A stretch of 6,792 nucleotides of DNA, taken from assembly GCA_947627075.1 (NCBI GenBank), contig CANQUR010000088.1, positions 1-6,792 on the forward strand, read 5' to 3'. Below are positions 1 through 6,460 of this stretch, piece by piece. The translations under genes were made by a program, and so were the position numbers. The DNA comes from an uncultured Clostridia bacterium. Its GTDB lineage: Bacteria > Bacillota > Clostridia > Christensenellales > Pumilibacteraceae. Under the pieces are notes generated by a model that was given only the letters and a program-made list of their open reading frames with translations, did no database searches and was not told where the DNA came from. How positions within the stretch are numbered: position 1 is the stretch's first letter; each line of letters begins with the position of its first letter.

Positions 1-1734
1 GATCAATTCCTCGACATTTGCAATACTCTCGAAAATCATTACAGAGATATGCAAGCTATGGAATTTACCATTGAAGAGGGCAAGCTGTATATGTTGCAAA
101 CTCGCAACGGAAAGCGCACGGCAAAGGCGGCTCTTAAAATAGCTGTCGATCTTGTAAACGAAGGTATGATAGACGAAAAACAAGCGCTTTGCATGATCGA
201 TCCGAAGCAACTTGACGCTTTGCTCCATCCGCAATTCGTTGCCGAGGCTCTTAAAAAAGCAACGCATATAAGTTCCGCATTACCCGCATCTCCCGGTGCA
301 GCTTGCGGTAAGATCATATTCGACGCGGAGAAGGCATGTGAAATAAAGGCCGCCGATAAAAATGCAAAGCTTATTTTGGTAAGACTCGAGACCAGTCCCG
401 AGGATATCGAAGGAATGAACGTTTGTCAAGGTATTTTGACGGCAAGAGGCGGTATGACATCTCACGCAGCTGTTGTTGCGCGCGGAATGGGTACTTGTTG
501 CGTAAGCGGATGTCAGGATATAACAAAGATTGACGAAGAAAAAGGCATACTCGAGATCGCAGGAAAAACGCTTAAAGAAGGCGATTGGATGAGCTTGGAT
601 GGAACGACGGGGAAAATTTACGATTGCCAAATAGCTACCGAACCCGCGTCGCTTACGGGCGATTTCAAAACCATAATGGATTGGTCGGACAAGTATCGTC
701 AGCTCAAAGTACGTACCAATGCCGATACTCCGAAGGACGCTGCACAAGCCGTAAAATTCGGCGCCGAAGGTATTGGTCTTACGAGAACAGAGCATATGTT
801 CTTTGATCCCGACAGAATAATGGCAATGCGTGAAATGATCGTCAGCAAGAATGTTGATGAACGTAAAAAAGCGCTTGCAAAGCTTCTACCTATGCAAAAA
901 CAAGATTTCAAGGGTATTTATGAGGCTCTCGAGGGCAGACCGGCGACAATAAGATTCCTTGATCCGCCGCTTCATGAATTTGTTCCTCATGATGATGAAG
1001 ATATTAAACTTCTCGCAAAGGAAATGGATGTTGACTTTGATGTGCTTAAAAGCACGATTATGGGATTGCATGAGTTCAATCCCATGATGGGTCATCGCGG
1101 ATGCAGATTGAGCGTAACATATCCCGAAATTGCCGAAATGCAAACTACCGCCGTAATTGAAGCAGCTATCGAAGTAAATCGAGAAAAAGGATATCATATT
1201 GTTCCCGAAATAATGATACCGCTTGTAGGCGATATAAAAGAGTTAAAATTCGTAAAGGATGTAGTTGTAAAAACCGCAAATGCAATAATAGAAAAAGAGA
1301 AGGTTGATCTTAAGTATATGGTTGGCACGATGATAGAGATTCCGCGTGCGGCTCTGACGGCTGACAAAATTGCCGAAGAAGCACAATTCTTCTCGTTTGG
1401 AACGAATGATCTTACGCAAATGACATTCGGCTTCAGCAGAGACGATGCCGGTAAATTCCTCGGTGAATATTACGAAAAGAAAATTTTCGAATCGGATCCG
1501 TTTGCAAAGATCGATGAAACAGGCGTAGGACAGCTTGTTGAAATAGCCTGTGAAAAGGGTAGAAAGACAAGACCGGACATTAAACTCGGAATTTGCGGCG
1601 AACACGGTGGAGATCCGTCTACGATAGCATTCTGTCATAAAGTCGGGCTCACATATGTATCTTGCTCGCCATACAGAGTACCCATTGCAAGACTTGCGGC
1701 GGCACAAGCGGCGATAAATTTCCCGCGAAAATAA
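1..1734 (+). CDS. ppdK: Pyruvate, phosphate dikinase, C-terminal two-thirds (5' end outside window)
   Basis: Cytosolic enzyme interconverting pyruvate + ATP + Pi and PEP + AMP + PPi; in anaerobic Firmicutes it commonly serves glycolysis or gluconeogenesis with PPi. The frame is open from base 1, so 577 residues are visible and about 300 (most of the ATP-grasp domain) lie upstream; the family is about 875 residues. The ATG at 49 is internal, inside the conserved block ending LQTRNGKRT. Visible residues 150-165 are the phosphohistidine swivel domain (GGMTSHAAVVARGMG), catalytic His at 155 (His455 of C. symbiosum by my alignment). The C-terminal TIM-barrel PEP/pyruvate domain shows RTEHMFF (Arg262), RFLDPPLHEF (Arg318), MGHRGCR, GTMIEIPRAA (Glu446), FGTNDLTQ (Asn469, Asp470) and GICGEHGGD (Cys532, the Cys831 position). 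All catalytic residues expected in this part are present. It ends with TAA, 74 bases before dgt. No regulatory kinase gene (PpsR/YqfL type) is in view. The C-terminal signature fits PPDK rather than PEP synthase. Confidence 0.97.
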   Translation, partial: DQFLDICNTLENHYRDMQAMEFTIEEGKLYMLQTRNGKRTAKAALKIAVDLVNEGMIDEKQALCMIDPKQLDALLHPQFVAEALKKATHISSALPASPGAACGKIIFDAEKACEIKAADKNAKLILVRLETSPEDIEGMNVCQGILTARGGMTSHAAVVARGMGTCCVSGCQDITKIDEEKGILEIAGKTLKEGDWMSLDGTTGKIYDCQIATEPASLTGDFKTIMDWSDKYRQLKVRTNADTPKDAAQAVKFGAEGIGLTRTEHMFFDPDRIMAMREMIVSKNVDERKKALAKLLPMQKQDFKGIYEALEGRPATIRFLDPPLHEFVPHDDEDIKLLAKEMDVDFDVLKSTIMGLHEFNPMMGHRGCRLSVTYPEIAEMQTTAVIEAAIEVNREKGYHIVPEIMIPLVGDIKELKFVKDVVVKTANAIIEKEKVDLKYMVGTMIEIPRAALTADKIAEEAQFFSFGTNDLTQMTFGFSRDDAGKFLGEYYEKKIFESDPFAKIDETGVGQLVEIACEKGRKTRPDIKLGICGEHGGDPSTIAFCHKVGLTYVSCSPYRVPIARLAAAQAAINFPRK

Positions 1735-1747
1735 TATTGATTCTTGA

Positions 1748-1774
1748 CAAGGACGGCGCTATGCGTCGTCCTTG
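1748..1774 (+). terminator. Hairpin between ppdK and dgt, terminator-like but without a U-tract
   Basis: Bases 1748-1759 pair with 1763-1774 to give a 12-bp GC-rich stem with one G-U wobble and a 3-base loop (TAT), starting 13 bases after the ppdK stop codon. It is followed by GAAGCGGATAAA-type purine-rich DNA rather than a run of T, and no T-run follows it on the other strand either. It is therefore not a canonical intrinsic terminator. It could be a leaky terminator, an mRNA 3'-end stabiliser for ppdK, or a processing site that separates ppdK from the dgt-dnaG-rpoD message. The pairing is seen directly; the role is inferred. Confidence 0.45.
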
Positions 1775-1796
1775 AAGCGGATAAATATACAAATAT

Positions 1797-1802
1797 AAGG
1801 GG
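1797..1802 (+). promoter_or_regulatory. Ribosome binding site of dgt
   Basis: AAGGGG lies 6 bases before the ATG at 1809. It is a good, if not perfect, match to the anti-Shine-Dalgarno sequence and supports this ATG as the dgt start. Confidence 0.75.
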
Positions 1803-1808
1803 CATTTC

Positions 1809-2798
1809 ATGAAGTTCGAGTTGATTACATATAAGATCGAGGAAGATTTCCTTTCTCCATATGCGACCAAGGCGCTCGATACAAAGGGCAGACTTGTGCC
1901 TTTGGAACCTTGCCCCATACGAACAGATTTCCAACGCGATCGGGATCGAATCTTGCATTGCAAATCGTTTAGGCGTTTGAAACACAAAACGCAGGTTTTT
2001 CTTTCACCGGAAGGAGATCATTATCGTACGAGACTTACGCATACTTTGGAGGTAAGTCAGATTGCTCGTACAATCGCACGTGCATTGAGAATGAATGAGG
2101 ATTTGACAGAGGCAATAGCTCTTGGTCATGATCTTGGACATACACCTTATGGACATGCAGGCGAACGGGCACTCAACAGTTTTACGCATTTTAGGCATAA
2201 TGAGCAATCGTTACGAATAGTAGATAAGCTTGAATATGACGGCAAGGGCATGGATCTTTGTTTTGAGGTTCGTGACGGTATTTTGAATCATCCGTCGGAT
2301 TGCACGCCTTGCACAAATGAAGGCGTTATAGTTTCGTGGAGCGATCGTATAGCATATATAAACCATGATTTGGATGATGCAATTCATGGTGGAATCATAA
2401 CAGAGAATGATATACCGGAAATATATCGTAAACACGTGGGCACCGATCACGGTAAACGTATCAATAGTATGATTTTGGATATAATAAATCATAGCTTTAA
2501 CAAAAAGGATATTTCGCCAAGTGATGAATTCATCGGATATATCTCGGGCTTAAGAGAATTTCTTTTTGAAAAGGTTTATTATAAGAGTCGTGCAAAAGAC
2601 GAAGAAAGTAAGGCAATAGATATGATAAAATATCTATATGAATATTATTACAGGAATATAGATCTATTGCCGCAAAAATTACTCGATATGGATAGCACAA
2701 AAGAACAAAAGGTTTGCGATCATATTGCCGGCATGAGCGACAGATATGCCGTTATGGTATATGAAAATATTACTATTCCAAAAAATTGGGGGTTATAA
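1809..2798 (+). CDS. dgt: dGTPase-like HD-domain dNTP triphosphohydrolase
   Basis: Predicted cytosolic metal-dependent enzyme that hydrolyses dNTPs (classically dGTP) to the deoxynucleoside and tripolyphosphate, which adjusts the dNTP pool. The 329-residue length fits the short dGTPase-like family rather than the roughly 500-residue E. coli Dgt. The N-terminal block (about 38-58, RTDFQRDRDRILHCKSFRRL) is the family signature. HD-domain metal ligands are visible as His78 (in TRLTHTLEV), His107-Asp108 (GHDLGHTPYGHAGE) and Asp179 (SDRIAYINHD). The rest is helical and less conserved. The start is the ATG at 1809 with an AAGGGG site 6 bases upstream. The 3' end overlaps the most upstream possible dnaG start by 13 bases. 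Clustering with primase fits a role in tuning nucleotide supply around replication, but that link is inference. The actual nucleotide preference and any allosteric activator cannot be read from sequence. Confidence 0.93.
   Translation: MKFELITYKIEEDFLSPYATKALDTKGRLVPLEPCPIRTDFQRDRDRILHCKSFRRLKHKTQVFLSPEGDHYRTRLTHTLEVSQIARTIARALRMNEDLTEAIALGHDLGHTPYGHAGERALNSFTHFRHNEQSLRIVDKLEYDGKGMDLCFEVRDGILNHPSDCTPCTNEGVIVSWSDRIAYINHDLDDAIHGGIITENDIPEIYRKHVGTDHGKRINSMILDIINHSFNKKDISPSDEFIGYISGLREFLFEKVYYKSRAKDEESKAIDMIKYLYEYYYRNIDLLPQKLLDMDSTKEQKVCDHIAGMSDRYAVMVYENITIPKNWGL
2780..2786 (+). other. Candidate -1 slippery heptamer at the dgt/dnaG overlap
   Basis: In the dgt frame the bases read A AAA AAT, an X XXY YYZ heptamer in the correct phase. 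A -1 slip here would make the next codon the TTG at 2786, so ribosomes would enter the dnaG frame and avoid the dgt TAA at 2796-2798. A G5 run (2788-2792) and a weak AU-only 5-bp hairpin (2795-2799 with 2803-2807) follow. No Shine-Dalgarno stimulator is evident upstream and no strong downstream structure is seen, so use as a frameshift site is unproven. Confidence 0.25.
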
Positions 2799-4561
2799 AC
2801 GCTTTATTGGAGAGAGATTGGCTGGACGAACTTCTATCAAAAACAGATTTGGTGCAACTTGTATCAAAATATGTTTCTTTGACTAAAAAGGGCAACAACT
2901 ATTGGGCTTGCTGTCCGTTTCATCATGAAAAAACTCCATCATTTATGATCTCTCCTGATAAACAGCTTTATTATTGCCATGGTTGTCATGAAGGAGGCAA
3001 CGCAATAACTTTTGTAAAGAAGATCGAAAGTGTCGAAAGCGGCGATGCCATAAAGATACTTGCCGAGGCTGCGCATATGTCTTTGCCGGAATATAAAAGC
3101 AATAATAAAAATTACGTTGAGTTAAGGAAAAAACGCGAACGACTATCGGCACTTATGCTTGATGCGGCAAGACATTATCATGATAATTTATCCTCAAATG
3201 AAGCAGCAATTGCGCGAGAATATATAGATCAACGACAAATAGGTTCCATGGTCAATAAATTCGGGCTCGGTTATTCACTCGGAAGAAGTGAAATGCTTGA
3301 TTTTTTAACAACAAAAGGTTATTCATATATTGAGATGAGGGAAGCCGGGATCGCGGAACAACGTGGTGATAGCTACTACGATGTATTTATGAACAGATTG
3401 ATTATACCAATCATAAATCCATATGGAGGAGTCGTCGCATTCGGGGGCAGGATACTTGATAAAGATTCGAAATTTGCAAAATATAGGAATTCATGTCAAA
3501 CGATCTTATTTGATAAATCTAAAACATTATTTGCATTGAATCTTGTCAAAAAAAAGAAACAGCGAGAAGGTTTGGATTCGATAATCGTTACAGAAGGTTA
3601 TATGGACACAATATCTTTGTACAAAGCCGGATTTGACAATACAGTAGCCAGCATGGGTACGTCGCTCACTATCGAGCAGGCAAAGCTTTTGAAAAATTAT
3701 TGCAACAAGATATACATAAGTTACGATGGCGATGGAGCCGGACAAAAGGCTACATTAAGAGGATTGGATATTCTCGAATCTGTTGGACTGAATGTAAGAG
3801 TAGTGCCGCTCGGCGGTGGAATGGATCCGGATGATATTATTAAAAGCAAAGGTGCCGCAGGATATAAGGAATTATTAGATAAAGCGGTTACGCTAACTGC
3901 TTTCAAGATCAATAATCTTGCCTCGAACTTTGACTTTACTCAATCAGATGGAAGAAGCAAATTTGCGGTAGAAGCAATAAAAATTATAAATAAACTGGAT
4001 AATCCTGTTGAGCAAGAAGAGTACTTAAAGCAGATCCATGAGCTTACGGGATATTCTATGTCCGTTTTGAATAAGCAAGCGCAAATCGACAGACCAGAAG
4101 ATAATGTATTGTTCTCCGAAGACAGTGAAGATTTACCGATAAATGATTCATTAACTATTGCACAGGAGTTTATTCTTGCCGCGCTTATTAATGAAATGGC
4201 TTATGCAAACTTTTCCGAAGAAATATTTACTTTTTTGACTACAGATCAACAACGGGATATTTATAATCTCGCTATTGAGAAGCATAAATATGGTTACTCG
4301 ATTCAATCGTTATTTAACAGAGTGGAATCAAGTAATGAAGAATTTTTGAATAAGATGGTCAATTATCGTTTTTCGCCATCGGATGATAAGTACAAATTCG
4401 ACGAATGTCTTAACTTAATCAAAAAAAGAGAGCTGGAACGGCAAAAAGCGTTGCTTTCAAAAGAATATGATGACAAAAAAGATCCGGAGCTCATGAAACG
4501 TGTTGCAGAAATAGAAAGACAATTGACGCAAATGAAAAAAAGTGGAGGTTATTATGGCTGA
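2786..4561 (+). CDS. dnaG: DNA primase DnaG
   Basis: Synthesises RNA primers at the replication fork with the replicative helicase. Counting from TTG 2786 (591 residues): a CHC2 zinc-binding domain with Cys43, His46, Cys64 and Cys67 (CPFH ... CHGC); the RNA polymerase core with the basic motif NRLIIPI (203-209) and FGGRIL (219-224); a Toprim fold with Glu270 (VTEGYMD) and Asp314/Asp316 (SYDGDGAG), then GMDPDD (345-350); and a helical C-terminal helicase-binding region (about 455-590) ending in a charged coiled-coil-like stretch. Length and motif order are normal for the family. The start is uncertain: the frame is open only from after TGA 2762-2764, and before the zinc domain it offers TTG 2786, ATA 2795, TTG 2807 and CTG 2822; the first in-frame ATG is codon 54, inside the domain. 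TTG 2786 has no Shine-Dalgarno; GGGGG at 2788-2792 is 14 bases from TTG 2807. The zinc site starts at residue 40 in B. subtilis and E. coli, which does not separate 2786 (43) from 2807 (36). The gene overlaps dgt upstream and rpoD downstream. Confidence 0.95.
   Translation: MGVINALLERDWLDELLSKTDLVQLVSKYVSLTKKGNNYWACCPFHHEKTPSFMISPDKQLYYCHGCHEGGNAITFVKKIESVESGDAIKILAEAAHMSLPEYKSNNKNYVELRKKRERLSALMLDAARHYHDNLSSNEAAIAREYIDQRQIGSMVNKFGLGYSLGRSEMLDFLTTKGYSYIEMREAGIAEQRGDSYYDVFMNRLIIPIINPYGGVVAFGGRILDKDSKFAKYRNSCQTILFDKSKTLFALNLVKKKKQREGLDSIIVTEGYMDTISLYKAGFDNTVASMGTSLTIEQAKLLKNYCNKIYISYDGDGAGQKATLRGLDILESVGLNVRVVPLGGGMDPDDIIKSKGAAGYKELLDKAVTLTAFKINNLASNFDFTQSDGRSKFAVEAIKIINKLDNPVEQEEYLKQIHELTGYSMSVLNKQAQIDRPEDNVLFSEDSEDLPINDSLTIAQEFILAALINEMAYANFSEEIFTFLTTDQQRDIYNLAIEKHKYGYSIQSLFNRVESSNEEFLNKMVNYRFSPSDDKYKFDECLNLIKKRELERQKALLSKEYDDKKDPELMKRVAEIERQLTQMKKSGGYYG
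4544..4548 (+). promoter_or_regulatory. Ribosome binding site of rpoD, inside the end of dnaG
   Basis: GGAGG lies 5 bases before ATG 4554. It decides the rpoD start: the in-frame GTG at 4542 sits on top of this site and has no site of its own. The same bases encode the Gly-Gly near the DnaG C-terminus. Confidence 0.85.
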
Positions 4562-5849
4562 TAAAGAATCTAAATTGGATATTAATTTACTGGCTGCGGT
4601 AAGTGACCTTATCATTCAAGGTAATACCGAAGGATTGACTTATGATCAAATCAGCGATAAAATAGCAAAATACAATCCTTCGCCGGACGCGATGGAGGAA
4701 GTTATTTCATTGTTGGAGCAGCAAGGTATTCACATATCCAAAAAAGCAAATGAATCCCCGACAGATGCAGCCCAAAAAGAAGAGAACAAAAATCAATTAA
4801 GCGAAGCTGTTGAAAAAGAGCTTGAAAGATTTTTGACTATAGGCAAAACCAGGGCATTGAGCTATGATGAAATATGCGAACGACTTGCGGTCGTTTGTGA
4901 GGCATCTGCATTTGAAGTAGATGAGGTATTCAGGCTGCTTTCCGAAAATAAGGTCGAGGTAGTCAATTCCACATTGGACCTTAAGACGGAATCATTTGAT
5001 AAATTGATATCCGATGTAAATATCGATGACCCCGTTAAAGTGTACTTAAAGGATATCGGTCGAGTACCTCTTCTTACTATGGAAGAAGAGATCGATCTTG
5101 CAAAAAGAATGCAAGAGGGCGATGAGGATGCAAAAAGAAAACTTTGTGAAGCCAATTTACGTCTAGTAGTGAATATTGCAAAGCGTTACACCGGTCGCGG
5201 AATGTTATTTCTCGACTTGATCCAAGAAGGCAATCTCGGGCTTATGAAAGCCGTGGAAAAATTTGATTATACAAAAGGATTCAGATTTTCCACATATGCC
5301 ACTTGGTGGATAAGACAAGCAATAACTAGGGCGATCGCCGATCAAGCGAGAACTATTCGTATTCCCGTTCATATGGTCGAAACTATAAACAAATTGACGC
5401 GCACTACAAGATTACTGGTCCAAGAATATGGCAGAGATCCTACACCGGAAGAAATAGCTCAAGAAATGGGAATAAGCGAAGAACGTGTAAGAGAAATTCA
5501 AAGGATCTCATTGGATCCGGTCTCTTTGGAAACGCCAATTGGCGAAGAGGATGACAGTCATCTTTCGGATTTCATTGAAGATACAAATGCCACAGCGCCT
5601 CAAGACGTAGCGTCGTTTACAATATTAAAAGAACATCTTATTGCTGTTTTGGATACTTTGACTCCAAGAGAGGAAATGGTACTGCGATTGAGATATGGTA
5701 TAGAGGACGGACATCCTCGAACTTTGGAAGAAGTCGGAAAAGAGTTTGGCGTCACTCGCGAACGAATAAGGCAAATCGAAGCAAAGGCTTTACGTAAATT
5801 AAGACATCCTTCACGTAGCAAAAAGCTAAAGGAATATATCGATCAATGA
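4554..5849 (+). CDS. rpoD: Primary (housekeeping) RNA polymerase sigma factor with two region 1.1-like modules
   Basis: Group 1 sigma70 (SigA of Gram-positives), which directs RNA polymerase to -35/-10 housekeeping promoters. ATG 4554, with GGAGG 5 bases upstream, gives 431 residues against 371 in B. subtilis SigA. The core is intact: region 1.2 (DDPVKVYLKDIGRVPLL, 158-174); region 2 (about 195-266) with NLRLVVNIAKRY, DLIQEGNLGLMKAVEKFDY and the -10 recognition helix STYATWWIRQAITRAI; region 3 (about 270-335, IPVHMVETINKL); and region 4 (about 353-431) with the -35 helix-turn-helix VTRERIRQIEAKALRKLR. The proteobacterial non-conserved insert is absent. The extra length is N-terminal: residues about 11-62 and 85-138 both look like region 1.1 helical modules (GLTYDQISDKIA and ALSYDEICERLA at matching places), separated by a 20-residue charged linker. 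The start overlaps dnaG by 8 bases and the stop overlaps trmK in ATGA. Assignment as the primary sigma is firm; the module duplication is my own alignment. Confidence 0.97.
   Translation: MADKESKLDINLLAAVSDLIIQGNTEGLTYDQISDKIAKYNPSPDAMEEVISLLEQQGIHISKKANESPTDAAQKEENKNQLSEAVEKELERFLTIGKTRALSYDEICERLAVVCEASAFEVDEVFRLLSENKVEVVNSTLDLKTESFDKLISDVNIDDPVKVYLKDIGRVPLLTMEEEIDLAKRMQEGDEDAKRKLCEANLRLVVNIAKRYTGRGMLFLDLIQEGNLGLMKAVEKFDYTKGFRFSTYATWWIRQAITRAIADQARTIRIPVHMVETINKLTRTTRLLVQEYGRDPTPEEIAQEMGISEERVREIQRISLDPVSLETPIGEEDDSHLSDFIEDTNATAPQDVASFTILKEHLIAVLDTLTPREEMVLRLRYGIEDGHPRTLEEVGKEFGVTRERIRQIEAKALRKLRHPSRSKKLKEYIDQ
4584..4739 (+). repeat. First region 1.1-like module of the sigma factor
   Basis: Encodes residues about 11-62. 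The pattern is a hydrophobic helix, a Gly, then GLTYDQISDKIAK, a variable loop rich in Pro and Ser, then MEEVISLLEQQGI. It aligns with the second module at about 11 identities over some 45 positions (G, T, L, Y, D, I, A, E, V, L, L), with many conservative changes. Its place right after an MADK N-terminus resembles the single region 1.1 of B. subtilis SigA. Confidence 0.7.
4635..4663 (+). promoter_or_regulatory. Weakly supported sigma70-type promoter inside rpoD
   Basis: TTGACT (4635-4640) and TAAAAT (4658-4663) are separated by 17 bases, so 10 of 12 positions match the consensus. Initiation would be expected near 4670, inside the first region 1.1 module. AT-rich coding sequence yields such matches by chance, there is no extended -10, and the next in-frame ATG (4692) has no Shine-Dalgarno. 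If active it would more plausibly help express trmK and nif3 than make a short sigma factor. Confidence 0.2.
4806..4967 (+). repeat. Second region 1.1-like module of the sigma factor
   Basis: Encodes residues about 85-138, with ALSYDEICERLA and VDEVFRLLSENKVEVV at positions matching the first module. It is joined to region 1.2 by about 20 acidic and polar residues. DNA identity with the first module is low by eye, which implies an old duplication or an independently acquired second module rather than a recent tandem copy. Confidence 0.7.
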
Positions 5850-6460
5850 GATTGAAAGAAATTTTTGCTCTTATAGAAAGAACAAAAATATTCGCAGATA
5901 TCGGTTGCGACCACGGGTTGCTATGCAAAATGGTTGCAGATTCAGATAAAGCAGAGAGAATAATAGCGACAGATATTAGTGAGGCTTGCTTAAATAAGGC
6001 AAAGCTCATGCTGGGGGACAGAGCCGAATATTTTTTAGGGGACGGATTAGAGCCACTAAAAGACATTATACCGAATATTACCGTGATAAGCGGTATGGGC
6101 GGGAATACAATACTGCATATTTTGGAAAACAGGCTTTTGCCCGAAATTATAATTTCACCGCAAAATGATGTGTATAAAGTTCGAGACAAATTAGTCTCAA
6201 ACGGTTATAAAATCATAGAAGATAAAGTCGTTTCCGATAACAATAAATTTTATGATATAATAAAATTGGTCCCCGGAAAGCAAAATTTGACTGAATTACA
6301 AAAGACATTCGGAGTTTTTTACTTTAGAGGTGAAGGTGCATTTATGCAAAGACTTTTCCAAACAAAGCAAAAAATACTTACCTACAAATTGACAAAAGAA
6401 AACGAAAAAAAATTACAGGAAATTTCGGAGGTAGAAAAATGTCTAAAGTCAAAGATGTAA
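5846..6460 (+). CDS. trmK: tRNA (adenine22-N1)-methyltransferase TrmK
   Basis: SAM-dependent methyltransferase of the TrmK (YqfN) family, which makes m1A at position 22 in the D-arm of some bacterial tRNAs. The Rossmann fold starts almost at the N-terminus: motif I DIGCDHG (18-24), the acidic end of strand 2 ATDIS (41-45), GDGLEPL (65-71), the family-typical VISGMGG (80-86) and then IISPQND (102-108). The C-terminal third (about 150-204) is charged and probably a helical coiled coil, as in the family. At 204 residues it is somewhat shorter than the roughly 235-residue B. subtilis protein. The ATG at 5846 overlaps the rpoD stop in ATGA. An AAAGGA at 5828-5833 is 12 bases away, rather distant, so translation probably depends on coupling to rpoD. 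The dnaG-sigA-trmK-nif3 order matches that known around B. subtilis sigA. Confidence 0.92.
   Translation: MRLKEIFALIERTKIFADIGCDHGLLCKMVADSDKAERIIATDISEACLNKAKLMLGDRAEYFLGDGLEPLKDIIPNITVISGMGGNTILHILENRLLPEIIISPQNDVYKVRDKLVSNGYKIIEDKVVSDNNKFYDIIKLVPGKQNLTELQKTFGVFYFRGEGAFMQRLFQTKQKILTYKLTKENEKKLQEISEVEKCLKSKM
6427..6431 (+). promoter_or_regulatory. Ribosome binding site of the nif3-family gene, inside trmK
   Basis: GGAGG lies 7 bases before ATG 6439, within the last codons of trmK. It gives the downstream gene an independent strong initiation site and fixes its start. Confidence 0.85.

Noticed and set aside
49..51. ATG 49 as the true start of ppdK
   Set aside because: The frame is open from base 1 and the residues before this ATG (NTLENHYRDMQ) match the conserved interior of PPDK.
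280..795. Long open frames on the minus strand inside ppdK (also at 1243-1707 and 1635-1987)
   Set aside because: They are antisense to strongly conserved coding sequence, have no recognisable domains and are not preceded by convincing start signals. They are shadow frames.
1744..1799. TTGACA at 1744-1749, and TTGAAG (1772-1777) with TATAAG (1794-1799), as promoters for dgt
   Set aside because: TTGACA overlaps the hairpin stem and has no -10 at 15-19 bases. The second pair has 16-base spacing, but its -10 overlaps the dgt ribosome binding site, so the transcript would lack it.
3548..3555. A8 run in dnaG followed by G (A AAA AAG-like) as a programmed frameshift or transcriptional slippage site
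   Set aside because: It simply encodes VKKKK in a conserved protein that continues intact into the Toprim domain. No stimulatory structure or meaningful alternative product is evident.
4542..4553. Upstream GTG start for rpoD
   Set aside because: The GTG overlaps the GGAGG that correctly serves ATG 4554, and the ATG start gives the MADK N-terminus also seen in B. subtilis SigA.
6405..6412. A8 run near the end of trmK as a frameshift site
   Set aside because: It lies in a Lys-rich C-terminal helix, and the trmK frame continues to a normal stop that overlaps the next gene.
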